Below, piece after piece: positions 1-9,053 of a stretch of DNA of 64,000 nucleotides (position 1 is the stretch's first letter; the number at the start of each line of letters is the position of its first letter). Made by a program: the position numbers and the translations under genes. This DNA is from Pseudonocardia oroxyli (GTDB taxonomy: Bacteria; Actinomycetota; Actinomycetes; Mycobacteriales; Pseudonocardiaceae): contig NZ_FNBE01000003.1 of NCBI RefSeq assembly GCF_900102195.1, positions 310,001 to 374,000 of the forward strand, in the 5' to 3' direction. The notes under the pieces were generated by a model that was given only the letters and a program-made list of their open reading frames with translations, ran no database searches and was not told the DNA's origin.

Positions 1-1
1 G

Positions 2-622
2 CCGCGCAGCGCCCTGGAGGGCCTGGTCCGGGTGGCGCAGCAGCACGACCTCTACCTGCTCTCCGACGAGATCTACGACCGCCTGACCTACGACGGCGTG
101 CACACCAGTCTCGGCGCCCTGCCCGGGGCGCGGGAGCGGACCGTCGTGCTGGGCGGGTTCTCCAAGGCCCAGGCGATGACCGGCTGGCGGGTCGGTTGGA
201 TCTGCGCGCCGCAGACGATCGCCGAGCTGTGCGTCCGGGTGCACCAGTACACGATGCTCTGCGCCCCGCACGTCTCCCAGCTCGCCGCCGTGGAGGCGCT
301 GAAGGAGGCGGACGGGGACGTCGAGGAGATGGTCGCGGACTACGACCGGCGCCGCCGGGTGTTCGTGAAGGGCCTGCGGGAGATCGGGCTGGACTGTCCC
401 GAGCCGGGCGGCGCGTTCTACGCCTTCCCGTCCATCCGGTCGTCGGGCCTGGACTCGGAGACCTTCGCCGAGCGGCTGCTCGAGGCGGAGTCGGTGGCCG
501 TGGTGCCCGGGAACGTGTTCGGGCCCAGCGGTGAGGGGCACGTCCGCTGCTCCTACGCCACGGCGCTGCCGCTGCTGGAGGAGGCCCTCGTCCGGATGGG
601 CCGGTTCCTGCGTTCGCGGTAA
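2..622 (+). CDS. Pyridoxal-phosphate aminotransferase, class I/II (5' end outside window)
   Basis: Fold-type I PLP aminotransferase; only the last ~207 residues are present because the gene begins upstream of the window. The reading frame is open from base 2. The segment SDEIYDRLTYDG carries the Asp and Tyr that contact PLP, and GGFSKAQAMTGWRVGW is the loop with the Schiff-base lysine (the K in FSK). The C-terminal GHVRCSYA contains the conserved Arg that binds the substrate carboxylate. The family transfers amino groups between amino acids and 2-oxo acids in the cytoplasm; substrate (Asp, Ala, aromatic) cannot be decided from this part. The gene ends in TAA at 620-622 and is followed by an 85-base spacer. 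Confidence 0.9.
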   Translation, partial: PRSALEGLVRVAQQHDLYLLSDEIYDRLTYDGVHTSLGALPGARERTVVLGGFSKAQAMTGWRVGWICAPQTIAELCVRVHQYTMLCAPHVSQLAAVEALKEADGDVEEMVADYDRRRRVFVKGLREIGLDCPEPGGAFYAFPSIRSSGLDSETFAERLLEAESVAVVPGNVFGPSGEGHVRCSYATALPLLEEALVRMGRFLRSR

Positions 623-707
623 CAGGTTCACAGTCTTCCCCGGAAAGCAACATCGAGGGGTGTGGCGTTCACAGAACGGCAATGCGACTCGGCCATCCTC
701 GGCAGGC

Positions 708-905
708 ATGGACGAGAACCCGCCCAGCCGCTGCGCCGTCTGTCACGATCCACGCACCGCCCGTGACGTCCGCGGGCTCGCCTGGAGCAGCCACCACACC
801 GTCGCCGGGATCAGCTGGGTCTGCGGACCCTGCAGCCGGGCCTCCCTCTTCGAGATCGAGACGGGCCTGCCCCTGGCGCCCGCCCCGCTGCAGAAGTCCG
901 CTTAG
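708..905 (+). CDS. Small zinc-ribbon-like protein, 65 aa
   Basis: Short conserved-looking ORF of unknown function. It has two CxxC pairs, CAVC near residue 9 and CGPC near residue 40, spaced as in a four-cysteine zinc ribbon. I chose the ATG at 708 because upstream codons in this frame read as non-coding; the ribosome-binding site is weak (GCAGG close to the start). The stop codon overlaps the stop region of the convergent SGNH hydrolase gene (902-905). Composition is less extreme than the shadow frames around it, which supports it being real. Function unknown; a metal-binding or nucleic-acid-binding role is only a guess from the cysteines. Confidence 0.55.
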   Translation: MDENPPSRCAVCHDPRTARDVRGLAWSSHHTVAGISWVCGPCSRASLFEIETGLPLAPAPLQKSA

Positions 906-1711
906 CGGGCGCGGTCTCCGTCGAGGAGGCCGCGCAGGATCACCGGGCCGAGGTCCCGGCCGCGGCGTACCAGCCACGGCGTGCCCTTGACGACGATCCA
1001 CGCCCCGCGGTGTAGCGCCGTGACCTCGCGCCCGCCCGCGCACTCCAGCGTCACCTCACCCGGCACCGCGAACCCCGCCGCGCGGTAGAGCTCGGCGGTG
1101 CCCCGGGCCAGCAGCCGGTGCCCCTGTTCCGAGGGGTGCAACCGGTCCACGCTCCACGCCGTCCGCTCGTAGCCGCCCGGGAGTCGGTGCAGGTCGAGCA
1201 CTCCGGTCGCCCCCGTCTCCCCGCTCTCCTGCACGGCCCCGTCGATCGCCGTGTTCAAGGCCGCGACCCGCGAGCGCAGCGCGGCCCGCAGCCGGTGCGG
1301 CAGCCGGAAGACCTGCGTGTGGTCGTGGTAGCGCAGCACCACCGGATGGCTGCCGACCCCGTGCAGTGCCCGCAGGACGGCCGCGAGGTCGCGCTGGATG
1401 CCCGCCGGCTCGAAGTCCGAGCGCAGGGTGTCGTTCATCCCCGCACAGACCACCGCCGCCTCCGGGCGGGCGGCGACGGCCGCGGGCAGTTGGAGGTCCC
1501 GGACGTCCGCCATGCGGGCGCCGGTGCGGCCGGTGTTGAGCAGGTCGGCCCCGACGGCGTCCCGCAGCAGCGCGGGGAATCCCCGCCAGCCGCCGCCGGG
1601 CAGGGGGTCCCCCACGCCGACGACCGTGGAGTCGCCCAGCGCGGCCAGGGTCCGGATGGGGCGGGGGGCGAGGGTGCCGGAACGGGCAGGGGCGAGGGTC
1701 TGCACGGTCAC
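902..1711 (-). CDS. SGNH/GDSL-family hydrolase
   Basis: Predicted esterase/lipase of the SGNH fold, 269 aa. Block I is LAALGDSTVVGVGD with the nucleophilic Ser, a Gly block follows in LLNTGRTGARMADV, the Asn block is VVCAGMNDT, and the catalytic Asp/His pair is in SVDRLHPSEQGH. The GTG start at 1711 (VTVQTLAPAR) is chosen because upstream sequence in the frame is low-quality. About 40 residues after the His block are an added C-terminal tail ending in a charged patch. There is no signal peptide, so it is likely cytoplasmic. It is convergent with the small zinc-ribbon gene. The substrate is not predictable. Confidence 0.85.
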   Translation of the reverse strand: MTVQTLAPARSGTLAPRPIRTLAALGDSTVVGVGDPLPGGGWRGFPALLRDAVGADLLNTGRTGARMADVRDLQLPAAVAARPEAAVVCAGMNDTLRSDFEPAGIQRDLAAVLRALHGVGSHPVVLRYHDHTQVFRLPHRLRAALRSRVAALNTAIDGAVQESGETGATGVLDLHRLPGGYERTAWSVDRLHPSEQGHRLLARGTAELYRAAGFAVPGEVTLECAGGREVTALHRGAWIVVKGTPWLVRRGRDLGPVILRGLLDGDRAR

Positions 1712-1773
1712 GAGGGCATGATCGATCCTCGCCCGACCCGTCCGATGTGCGCGTGGTGAAGGTCGGCGGGCGG

Positions 1774-2979
1774 TCAGGCGAACTCGCGGAACGCCGGGTA
1801 CACCGCCAGGGTGTGCCCGCCCTCGGGGTCGAACCGGGCCCCCAGCGCGGCGGCGATCGCCGCGGCCAGCTCCGCCGTGGCCGTGCGACCGGCTCCGCGG
1901 GCGTCCTGCTCGAGGCGGCGCCAGTACTCGGCGAGCGCCACGCTGGTCCGCGGGGAGCGGCCGGGATCGGGGCCCAACGCGGTGTCGGTGGCGTCCGGCC
2001 CGGTGATCCGGGGCAGCAGCCACCACGTGCACAGCCAGACCCACAGCAGCTGGGCGTCGAGCAGGCGGGCGCCGAGCAGCGCCGGGTCGTCCAGGTCGGG
2101 CCAGACCGTCGCGATCTCGTTGCGCCAGGCCTCGAGCATCGCGTCGGCCATCCCGTCCGGCAGGGCGAAGCTGGACTCGCAGCCGGGGAAGGGGACCCGG
2201 AAGTAGGCCGCGTCGAGCGCGACGTCCCGGAAGCAGCCCCACTCGAAGTCCACGAAGCGGACGCCGCGGCTGGTCACCAGGTTGTTGTCCGGACAGGTGT
2301 CCGACGGGCTGAAGGCCCGGAACCGGGTCCCACCCAACAGCCGGGCGGTCTCGCGGGCCTCCGCCTCGGCCGCCGCGGACACGGTGACCCCGAGCGCCTG
2401 GCGCAGCAGCTCGGGCACCCCGGCGAACGCCGCCCGGGCCTCGTCCGCGATCGGGTCGCGGCGGGCCCGCTCCCCCAGCCTGCGCAACAGCGCGCCGAAG
2501 TCGTTCTCCCGGCCCGCGGTGGCCGCCTGCATGCGCCCCAGCGCGCGGGCCCAGCTCAGCAGGCAGCGCTGGGCGGCGACCGGGTCGGTGCCGAACAGGG
2601 TGTCCGCGAGCGTGGAGCTGCGGCCGAGGTCCTCCAGCACCAGCAGCCGGGCCTGCGGATCGTGGGCGATGAGCACCGGGCTGGGCCGGGAGTCGACCGG
2701 CAGGGCGGTGAACAGCTGGCAGCTCGCGACCTCGAAGTGGAACGGGTCGGGCCGGTCGGGCCCGGGATCGCCGAGATAGTGCTTCACCACGAGGGTGCGC
2801 GGCAGCGAGAACGGGTTGCGCGCCACCCGGGCGCGCGCCACCACCGACCGTTCGCTGCCGCCGAGGTCCTCGGGGTCGGCGAGCACCACGCTCGCGCCGG
2901 CGCGGCGGGTCAACAAGCGCTCGGCGGCGGCGAGGGCGGTGAGCACGGGCCTGGGGAAGTCGGCCAGGTCACGTGACAT
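1774..2979 (-). CDS. Aminoglycoside-phosphotransferase-like kinase, 401 aa
   Basis: APH/choline-kinase fold protein. The N-lobe has a Lys in RTLVVKHYLG and LLVLEDLGR follows as the hinge. The usual HGDxxxxN catalytic loop is replaced by SPSDTCPDNNLV near residue 245, which keeps the Asp and Asn in the right spacing, and VRFVDFEWGCFRDVALD supplies the metal-binding Asp. The Trp-rich C-terminal helix (LWVWLCTWWLLP) is typical for this family. Start ATG at 2979. Such proteins in actinobacteria phosphorylate small molecules (amino alcohols, sugars) and are mostly uncharacterised; drug resistance should not be assumed. It sits 62 bases downstream of the DUF389 gene. Confidence 0.75.
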   Translation of the reverse strand: MSRDLADFPRPVLTALAAAERLLTRRAGASVVLADPEDLGGSERSVVARARVARNPFSLPRTLVVKHYLGDPGPDRPDPFHFEVASCQLFTALPVDSRPSPVLIAHDPQARLLVLEDLGRSSTLADTLFGTDPVAAQRCLLSWARALGRMQAATAGRENDFGALLRRLGERARRDPIADEARAAFAGVPELLRQALGVTVSAAAEAEARETARLLGGTRFRAFSPSDTCPDNNLVTSRGVRFVDFEWGCFRDVALDAAYFRVPFPGCESSFALPDGMADAMLEAWRNEIATVWPDLDDPALLGARLLDAQLLWVWLCTWWLLPRITGPDATDTALGPDPGRSPRTSVALAEYWRRLEQDARGAGRTATAELAAAIAAALGARFDPEGGHTLAVYPAFREFA

Positions 2980-3041
2980 CGGGTCGACCCTACCCCCTGT
3001 GGCCTGCCGCGCCGGGTGGCGCGCGGGCAGCGGCGTGCCCC

Positions 3042-3983
3042 TCAGCCCGCCGAGAGCTCCCGGCCGCGGTCGCGGCGGGCGCCGGTCCACCGGGCGACGA
3101 GCAGCGTCCCGGCCGCCGCGACCACGATCCCGACGAGGTTGACCAGCAGCTGCAACGCCGACAACCCGGCCTCGGACCACCGGCCCTCCACGGCCGCGAC
3201 GGAGGCGAACGCCGCCGCCGGCACGGTCGTGACGGAGATGAACACCCCGACCAGGCTCCCGGACTTCGCCGAGGTCAGCGCCAGGGTCCCGGCCACCCCC
3301 GCGAGCAGCGCGACGATCAGCGAGAACGGGCCGACCTGGTAGATGAACGCCACCTCGTCGAGGCCGTCGAGATCGGCGCTGACCAGCAGGCCGGTGGCGT
3401 CGAACAGCACCGTGGCCGCCGCGGTGATCGCCATCCCCAGCGGGAAGCCCACCGCGAGCGCGGTACCGCCGCGGCGGACGAGGTCGCGCCGGCGCAGCAC
3501 CAGCCCGGCGGCGACGGCGGCGAGCGGGCCGAACTCCGGTCCCAGGACCATCGCGCCCACGACCAGCACCGCCGAGTCGGTGATCGCGCCGATCGCGGCC
3601 AGCAGGCACGCGATGGTCAGGAAGGCCTGGAAGGAGAACGACAGCCGCGACTCCTCCCCCGTGCGCGCGATCAGCTCGTCCCACAGCACCGCGTCGGAGC
3701 CCTCGCCGGGTGCCGCCTCCTCGGCGCGGTCCGCCGAGTCCGACAGCACGGTGTCCAGCGACTCGAGGGTGAGGGCGCCGTCGTGGTCCAGGTCGAGGGT
3801 GCGCAGGTCGCTGAGCAGCGCGTCGGCGCACTCGCGGGCCACGTCCGCCTCGACGACGTCCCCGGCGGGCCGCACGGCCGCGCCGCGGTGCAGGACCAGG
3901 TGCGCGACCCCGGCCTCGGCCTCCAGCAGCCGCAGGACCTGCGGTGTCGTCTGCGCGGGGCTGACGACCCGCAGGTGCAGCAT
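3042..3983 (-). CDS. DUF389 family integral membrane protein
   Basis: Protein of 313 aa with an N-terminal cytoplasmic domain (about 1-115, beginning [13 protein letters not shown]) followed by six or so hydrophobic segments between 125 and 300. GAMVLGPEFGPLAAVAAGL is the hallmark segment of the DUF389 (TIGR00341-like) family of unknown function. Its ATG at 3983 overlaps the aspS stop by one base (TAATG on the minus strand), so translation is probably coupled to aspS. No function is established for the family; the coupling to aspS is probably just operon packing. Confidence 0.85.
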   Translation of the reverse strand: MLHLRVVSPAQTTPQVLRLLEAEAGVAHLVLHRGAAVRPAGDVVEADVARECADALLSDLRTLDLDHDGALTLESLDTVLSDSADRAEEAAPGEGSDAVLWDELIARTGEESRLSFSFQAFLTIACLLAAIGAITDSAVLVVGAMVLGPEFGPLAAVAAGLVLRRRDLVRRGGTALAVGFPLGMAITAAATVLFDATGLLVSADLDGLDEVAFIYQVGPFSLIVALLAGVAGTLALTSAKSGSLVGVFISVTTVPAAAFASVAAVEGRWSEAGLSALQLLVNLVGIVVAAAGTLLVARWTGARRDRGRELSAG

Positions 3984-5746
3984 TACGGCGTCGGGGGCTG
4001 GGCGTCGACCCCTGCCTCCTTGCGCTGCTCCGGCGTGATCGGCGCCGGGGCCGCGGTGAGCGGGTCGAAGCCGCCGCCGGTCTTCGGGAACGCGATGACC
4101 TCGCGGATCGAGTCCTGCCCGGCGAGCAGCGCGGTGATCCGGTCCCAGCCGAACGCGATCCCGCCGTGCGGGGGCGGGCCGTAGGCGAACGCGTCGAGCA
4201 GGAAGCCGAACTTCTCCTGCGCCTCCTCGTCCGACAGGCCCATGATCTCGAAGACCCGCTTCTGCAGGTCGGCCCGGTGGATACGGATCGACCCGCCGCC
4301 GATCTCGTTGCCGTTGCAGACGATGTCGTAGGCGTAGGCCAGCGCGTGGCCCGGGTCGGACTCCAGCTTGTCGATCCACTCGGGCGTCGGCGAGGTGAAG
4401 GCGTGGTGCAGGGCCGTCCAGGCGCCCTTGCCCACCGCGACGTCCGTGGTGTCGGCCGTGCTCTCGAACATCGGGAAGTCGACGACCCAGACGAAGGACC
4501 AGGCGCTCTCGTCGATCTGGCCGGTGCGCCGGGCGATCTCCTGGCGGGCCGCACCGAGCAGGGCGCGGGCCTCGTTCGGCCGGCCTGCGGCGAAGAAGAT
4601 GCAGTCGCCCGGATTGGCCCCGACCGCCGCGGGCAGCCCGGCGCGCTCCTCCTCGGACAGGTTCTTGACCACCGGGCCCTTCTCGGACACGGTGCCGTCC
4701 TCGTCGACCAGCACGTAGGCCAGGCCGCGGGCGCCGCGCTGCTTGGCCCACTCCTGCCAGGCGTCCAGCTGCTTGCGGGGCTGGGCCGCCCCGCCCGGCA
4801 TGACGACGGCGCCGACGTACGGGTTCTGGAAAACCCGGAACCCGGTCTCGGCGAAGTACTCGGTGAGCTCGGTCAGCTCGAGGTCGAAGCGCAGGTCCGG
4901 CTTGTCGCTGCCGTAGCGGGACATGGCCTCGGCGTAGGAGATGCGCCGGATGGGCCCGGTGATCTCGTGTCCGACGAGCCGCCACAGGCTCGCGAGGACC
5001 TCCTCGGCCAGGGCGATCACGTCGTCCTGGGAGACGAAGCTCATCTCGATGTCGAGCTGGGTGAACTCCGGCTGCCGGTCGGCGCGGAAGTCCTCGTCCC
5101 GGTAGCAGCGCGCGATCTGGTAGTAGCGCTCCATCCCGCCGACCATCAGCAGCTGCTTGAACAGCTGCGGGGACTGCGGCAGCGCGTACCAGGAGCCGGG
5201 CTTGAGGCGGGCGGGGACCAGGAAGTCCCGGGCGCCCTCGGGGGTGGAGCGGGTGAGCGTCGGCGTCTCGATCTCGACGAAGTCGTGCTTCTCCAGCACG
5301 CTGCGCGCGGCCTGGTTGACCTTGCTGCGCAGCCGGATCGCGGCGGCGGGCTCGGCCCGGCGCAGGTCCAGGTAGCGGTACTTGAGCCGGACCTCCTCGC
5401 CGACCGTCTGCTCGTCGATCTGGAAGGGCAGCGGCGCGGACTCCGAGAGCACGGTGAACTCGGTGACGGTCAGCTCGATCGCCCCGGTGGGCAGGTCGGG
5501 GTTCTCGTTGCCCGCCGGGCGCGGCACGACCTCGCCGGTCACCTGCAGGCAGAACTCCGAGCGCAGCCGGTGCGCCCGCTCGGCCATCTCGCCCTCGCGG
5601 AACACGATCTGGGCGGAGCCGGACGCGTCCCGCAGGTCGACGAAGATCACGCCGCCGTGATCGCGGCGACGGGCCACCCATCCGGCGAGGGTCACGGTCT
5701 GGCCGGCGTGCTCGGCACGCAGCGTGCCGACGGGGTGGGTTCGCAT
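3983..5746 (-). CDS. aspS: Aspartyl-tRNA synthetase
   Basis: Class IIb aminoacyl-tRNA synthetase, 587 aa, the usual bacterial length. The OB-fold anticodon domain is 1-105, with [10 protein letters not shown] at 26-35. Class II motif 2 is around 214-236 ([18 protein letters not shown]), and motif 3 is GIAFGWDRI at 529-537; the bacterial GAD insertion lies between. I start at the ATG at 5746 ([10 protein letters not shown]), which matches family N-termini, rather than an upstream ATG. The His in RRRDH is the residue described for non-discriminating enzymes, so it may also charge tRNA-Asn for later amidation (inference). It is followed directly by the coupled DUF389 gene. Confidence 0.97.
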   Translation of the reverse strand: MRTHPVGTLRAEHAGQTVTLAGWVARRRDHGGVIFVDLRDASGSAQIVFREGEMAERAHRLRSEFCLQVTGEVVPRPAGNENPDLPTGAIELTVTEFTVLSESAPLPFQIDEQTVGEEVRLKYRYLDLRRAEPAAAIRLRSKVNQAARSVLEKHDFVEIETPTLTRSTPEGARDFLVPARLKPGSWYALPQSPQLFKQLLMVGGMERYYQIARCYRDEDFRADRQPEFTQLDIEMSFVSQDDVIALAEEVLASLWRLVGHEITGPIRRISYAEAMSRYGSDKPDLRFDLELTELTEYFAETGFRVFQNPYVGAVVMPGGAAQPRKQLDAWQEWAKQRGARGLAYVLVDEDGTVSEKGPVVKNLSEEERAGLPAAVGANPGDCIFFAAGRPNEARALLGAARQEIARRTGQIDESAWSFVWVVDFPMFESTADTTDVAVGKGAWTALHHAFTSPTPEWIDKLESDPGHALAYAYDIVCNGNEIGGGSIRIHRADLQKRVFEIMGLSDEEAQEKFGFLLDAFAYGPPPHGGIAFGWDRITALLAGQDSIREVIAFPKTGGGFDPLTAAPAPITPEQRKEAGVDAQPPTP

Positions 5747-5783
5747 CACGGTCGGCAAGGCTATCCGCCGGTGCGACCGCATT

Positions 5784-6854
5784 TCAGAGCAGGGTCAACT
5801 GCTCCACCACCGGGGCCGCCAGGTGCTCCGCGGGCGGGGCCTGCCGCGCCACGTCCGACGCCGGGAAACCCGCCTGGGCCGACACCCGGCCGGCGGAGAC
5901 CCCGTCGTCCTGCGCGCTGCGGCGCACACCCTCCCCGCGGTCCAGGCCGTGCGCACGCAGCAGCGGGCGGACCCGGGCGGCGAGGGCCTTGCGGTACTGC
6001 GGGTCGGCGTAGGCGCCGCGGCGGTAGAGCCGTTCGTAGCGCGGGACCAGTGGCGGGTACTCCCGCGCCAGCCAGGCCAGGAACCACTCGCGGGTGCCCG
6101 GCCGCAGGTGCAGCGGCAGGACGCTCACCCCGGACGCGCCCGCCTCCTTCACCTGCGCCAGCACCGCGTCGAGCGCCTCGCGGGAGTCGGTCAGGTACGG
6201 CAGCACCGGCGCGATCATCACGCCGCAGTCCAGGCCCGCGTCGGCGATCCGGCGCACGAGGTCCAGCCGGGCGCGCGGGCTCGGCGTGCCCGGCTCCAGC
6301 CTGCCCTGCAGGTCCCGGTCGAGCAGCGCGAGCGACACCCCGAGCCCGACCGGCACGTCCCGCGCGGCGGCGGCGAGCAGCGGCAGGTCACGGGCGAGCA
6401 CGGTGCCCTTGGTCAGGACGGACAGCGGCGTGCCGGAGCGGGCCAGCGCCTCGACGATCCCGGGCATCAGCCGGTAGCGGCCCTCGGCACGCTGGTAGGG
6501 GTCGGTGTTGGTGCCCATCGCGACCGGCTCGCGCGCCCACCGCGGCCGGGCGAGCTCGCGGCGCAGCACCCCGCCGACGTTCACCTTCACCACGATCTGG
6601 GAGTCGAAGTCCCGGCCCGCGTCGAGGTCGAGGTAGGTGTGGGTGGTGCGGGCGAAGCAGTAGACGCAGGCGTGCGAGCAGCCCCGGTACGGGTTCACCG
6701 TCCACGAGAACGGCATCGGCGACGAGCCGGGCACCCGGTTGAGCGCCGACCTCGCCTCCACCTCGTGGAAGACGACGCCGGCGAACTCCGGGGCCCGGAC
6801 CGTCCGGACCAGTCCCGGGAGCGCCTGCTGGGGTTCCTGACCGCTCCATCGCAC
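5784..6854 (-). CDS. Rv2578c-like radical SAM protein (SPL-like)
   Basis: Protein of 356 aa in the Rv2578c/spore-photoproduct-lyase-like radical SAM family. The CxxxCxxC cluster motif is CSHACVYC in [35 protein letters not shown] and PLSVLTKGT are family signatures. I start at the GTG at 6854 (VRWSGQ), matching the MRW start recalled for the mycobacterial homologue. A perfect LexA-type box lies 10 bases upstream at 6864-6879, so the gene should be DNA-damage inducible, which agrees with my recollection that Rv2578c is in the M. tuberculosis LexA regulon. The chemistry is unknown; a DNA-lesion repair or nucleotide modification role is inference from the family and regulation. Confidence 0.9.
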   Translation of the reverse strand: MRWSGQEPQQALPGLVRTVRAPEFAGVVFHEVEARSALNRVPGSSPMPFSWTVNPYRGCSHACVYCFARTTHTYLDLDAGRDFDSQIVVKVNVGGVLRRELARPRWAREPVAMGTNTDPYQRAEGRYRLMPGIVEALARSGTPLSVLTKGTVLARDLPLLAAAARDVPVGLGVSLALLDRDLQGRLEPGTPSPRARLDLVRRIADAGLDCGVMIAPVLPYLTDSREALDAVLAQVKEAGASGVSVLPLHLRPGTREWFLAWLAREYPPLVPRYERLYRRGAYADPQYRKALAARVRPLLRAHGLDRGEGVRRSAQDDGVSAGRVSAQAGFPASDVARQAPPAEHLAAPVVEQLTLL

Positions 6855-6863
6855 GAGCGTCAG

Positions 6864-6879
6864 TCGAACACATGTTCGA
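6864..6879. promoter_or_regulatory. SOS box (LexA operator), perfect consensus
   Basis: TCGAACACATGTTCGA is an exact match to the actinobacterial/mycobacterial SOS consensus TCGAAC-N4-GTTCGA. It lies 10 bases upstream of the radical SAM start (6854) and about 60 bases upstream of the divergent YibE/F start (6941), so it could act on either or both promoters. The strongest prediction is control of the radical SAM gene. Confidence 0.85.
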
Positions 6880-6940
6880 GATCGTGCGCAAGCCCGGACC
6901 CGCGCGTCGTCGCCGCGGCGGGGGTCGCGAGGATGCGGGG

Positions 6941-8374
6941 ATGGCCCGTCACGACCGTCGCGCGCTCCGGCCCGAGCACGGGGCACCCGCGCGCGGGGCG
7001 GCGGGCGACCCGGCTCGGCGAGGCTCGACCGCAGGAGGCTCGGCCGCGGGAGGCTCGGCCGCGGGAGGCTCGGCCGCGGGAGGCTCGGCTGCGGGAGGCT
7101 CGGCTGCGGGAGACTCGGCTGCGGGAGGCTCGGCTGCGGAGCGGACGGAGCCGATCCCGGTCGTCCCGCCCGCACCCGTCGCGGAGCCGGAGCCCGAGCC
7201 GGCGCCCGGAACCGGCCACGGCCACGGCCACGGCCACGGGCCCGCGGCACCTGCCGGGCGCCGGGTGCGGGTCCTGCTGGCCGCCCTGCTGGTCCCCTGT
7301 GCGCTCGCGACGCTGGTCGGGCTGGTCGTGCTCTGGCCGACGGGCGACCTGCCGCACAGCACGCAGCGACCCCAGGAGGTGTTCCACGCCGAGGTCACGG
7401 CGGCGCAGGCGGCCGACTGCTCGCCCGGCTCCGGAGACGGCGGCTGCGCCGGGCTGACGCTGCACATGGAGGGCGGGCCGCTGCCCGGCCGCGACCTGGT
7501 GCAGCTCGTGCCGATCGAGCCGTCGACCCCCCGCTTCGCCGTCGGCGACGCGGTGCAGGTCGCCTACTCGGGCGGTGACGCGGCGGACCCGGGCTCGTAC
7601 CAGGTGGTCGACTTCCAGCGCGGGAGCGCGCTGATCTGGCTGGGCGCGGCGTTCGCGCTGGCGGTGCTCGCGCTGGGGCGGTGGCGCGGGCTGGCGGCGC
7701 TGGTCGCGCTCGGGCTGAGCCTCGTGGTGCTCGTCGTGTTCGTGCTGCCCGCGATCCTGGCCGGGTCCAGCCCGGTCACGGTCGCCGTGATCGGCGCGTC
7801 GGTGATCATGTTCCTGGTCCTGTACCTGACCCACGGCTTCTCCGCGCGCACGTCGACGACCGTCCTCGGCACCCTGCTCTCGCTCGGCCTCATCGCGGTG
7901 CTGAGCTCGGTGTTCTCGGCCTTCGCCCGGCTCACGGGGCTCGACGACACGACCGCGGGCCTGATCGCCACGCTCGGCGCGCCCGTCGACGCCCGCGGCC
8001 TCGTCCTCGCCGGGGTGATCATCGGGGCGCTCGGCGTGCTCGACGACGTCACCGTCACCCAGACCAGCGCGGTCTGGGAGCTGCGGACCGCCAACCCCTC
8101 GCTCGGCCCGCGAGAGCTGTTCGCCGCCGGCATGCGGATCGGGCGCGACCACGTCTCGTCGGCCGTCAACACCCTGGTGCTCGCCTACGCCGGTGCCTCG
8201 CTGCCCCTGCTGTTGCTGTTCACGGTGGCGGGGCAGGGCCCGGGGGCGGTGCTGACCTCGCAGGACGTCGCCACCGAGGTCGTCCGCACCCTGGTCGGCA
8301 GCATCGGCCTGGTCGCGTCGGTGCCGATCACGACGGCCTTCGCGGCGGTCGTCGCGAGCCGGGAGCGGGCCTGA
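6941..8374 (+). CDS. YibE/F family membrane protein with repeat-rich N-terminus
   Basis: Protein of 477 aa. Residues 1-105 are a cytoplasmic low-complexity tail with eight GGSAA-type pentapeptide repeats, an acidic-proline stretch, and a GHGHGHGHG His-Gly run just before the first membrane helix (about 107-128). An extracytoplasmic domain of about 100 residues follows, with two cysteines, and then about seven helices containing the family segment GVLDDVTVTQTSAV. YibE/F proteins are of unknown function. An ATG at 6872 lies in frame inside the SOS box; I prefer the ATG at 6941, which has GAGG at a good distance. It is divergent from the radical SAM gene. Confidence 0.85.
   Translation: MARHDRRALRPEHGAPARGAAGDPARRGSTAGGSAAGGSAAGGSAAGGSAAGGSAAGDSAAGGSAAERTEPIPVVPPAPVAEPEPEPAPGTGHGHGHGHGPAAPAGRRVRVLLAALLVPCALATLVGLVVLWPTGDLPHSTQRPQEVFHAEVTAAQAADCSPGSGDGGCAGLTLHMEGGPLPGRDLVQLVPIEPSTPRFAVGDAVQVAYSGGDAADPGSYQVVDFQRGSALIWLGAAFALAVLALGRWRGLAALVALGLSLVVLVVFVLPAILAGSSPVTVAVIGASVIMFLVLYLTHGFSARTSTTVLGTLLSLGLIAVLSSVFSAFARLTGLDDTTAGLIATLGAPVDARGLVLAGVIIGALGVLDDVTVTQTSAVWELRTANPSLGPRELFAAGMRIGRDHVSSAVNTLVLAYAGASLPLLLLFTVAGQGPGAVLTSQDVATEVVRTLVGSIGLVASVPITTAFAAVVASRERA
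7021..7139. repeat. 15-bp tandem repeat, about 8 copies, in coding sequence
   Basis: GGCTCGGCCGCGGGA-type units with period 15 encode the GGSAA repeats of the YibE/F protein tail. The units differ at single bases (C/T in GGCCGC/GGCTGC, one GGC to GAC), so copies are slightly aged. Period divisible by three keeps the frame when copy number changes. Confidence 0.9.
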
Positions 8375-8483
8375 GGGGGTGATCCACACTCCGGGAGCGG
8401 GACGGTCGGAAATCGACCCTCCTCCTCCCCACGGGTGGATCATGACCCGCCCGTGACCCGACCCGGGGGCGTCACAGGCGGCG

Positions 8484-9053
8484 TCACGGGCGCCGCGCGA
8501 CCAGCGTCGCCTCCCCGTTCCGCTCCTCGTCCGCGAGCACGTCGAGGTGCCCGAACGCCGTGCGGAGCTCGCCGGGTCGCGCGCGGAACCGCCCGGGCTC
8601 GTCGTCGACCTCGGACAACACCGTGACCACCAGCAGGCCATCGGGTGCGAGGGCCGCGGCCAGGGCCGGGTACAGCGCCGGATCGCGGAACCGCTGACAC
8701 ACGACGAGCGCGTAGACGCCCTCGGGCGGCCGCCAGGCGTCCAGGTCCGCCACCGCGAACCGCACCTCGCCCGGCGCGGCCGTCTCACCGACCTCGACCG
8801 CGCGCACCCCCACCGCCCCCGCGAGCGCCCGCCCCGACCGCACGGCCGCGGGCGACACGTCCACCGCGTCCACCGCGAGACCCCGCTGCGCCGCCCACAC
8901 GGCGACCGCGCCCCGCCCGCAGGCGAGGTCCAGTGCCCGCCCCGCCCCGGGCAGCAGCGACTCCCGGCCCCGCAGCCCGTCGGGCGGCATCGGGGTGCCG
9001 AGCCCCACGGCCGCGTGCCGGGCGTCCCAGCGCTCCCGGTCCGCCGTGCTCAT
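8484..9053 (-). CDS. Class I SAM-dependent methyltransferase, 189 aa
   Basis: Rossmann-fold methyltransferase. Motif I is LDLACGRGAVAVWAA (SAM binding), the acidic residue after strand 2 is in VDAVDVSPAAV, and motif IV is FAVADLDAW. It resembles the tellurite-resistance/thiopurine methyltransferase-like subgroup by N-terminal RWDARHA and short length, but the substrate is unknown. It begins at the ATG at 9053, the last of three tandem start modules in a 14-bp repeat (see 9051-9095). It lies 59 bases downstream of hisS and is likely cotranscribed with it. Confidence 0.85.
   Translation of the reverse strand: MSTADRERWDARHAAVGLGTPMPPDGLRGRESLLPGAGRALDLACGRGAVAVWAAQRGLAVDAVDVSPAAVRSGRALAGAVGVRAVEVGETAAPGEVRFAVADLDAWRPPEGVYALVVCQRFRDPALYPALAAALAPDGLLVVTVLSEVDDEPGRFRARPGELRTAFGHLDVLADEERNGEATLVARRP

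Noticed and set aside
1774..2979. Aminoglycoside resistance gene
   Set aside because: It is APH-like in fold only; the catalytic loop is divergent, and such genes are common housekeeping kinases in actinobacteria.
4166..6742. 858-codon plus-strand open frame opposite aspS and the radical SAM gene
   Set aside because: It is antisense to two clearly coding genes and its composition (Arg/Ala/Gly/Pro) is that of a GC-rich shadow frame.
6872..6940. YibE/F start at the ATG inside the SOS box (6872)
   Set aside because: The ATG at 6941 has a proper SD; starting at 6872 would put the start codon within the LexA operator.
8375..8483. Small ORF between YibE/F and the methyltransferase
   Set aside because: Frames here are Arg/Pro-rich shadows; only a 109-base gap between convergent genes remains.
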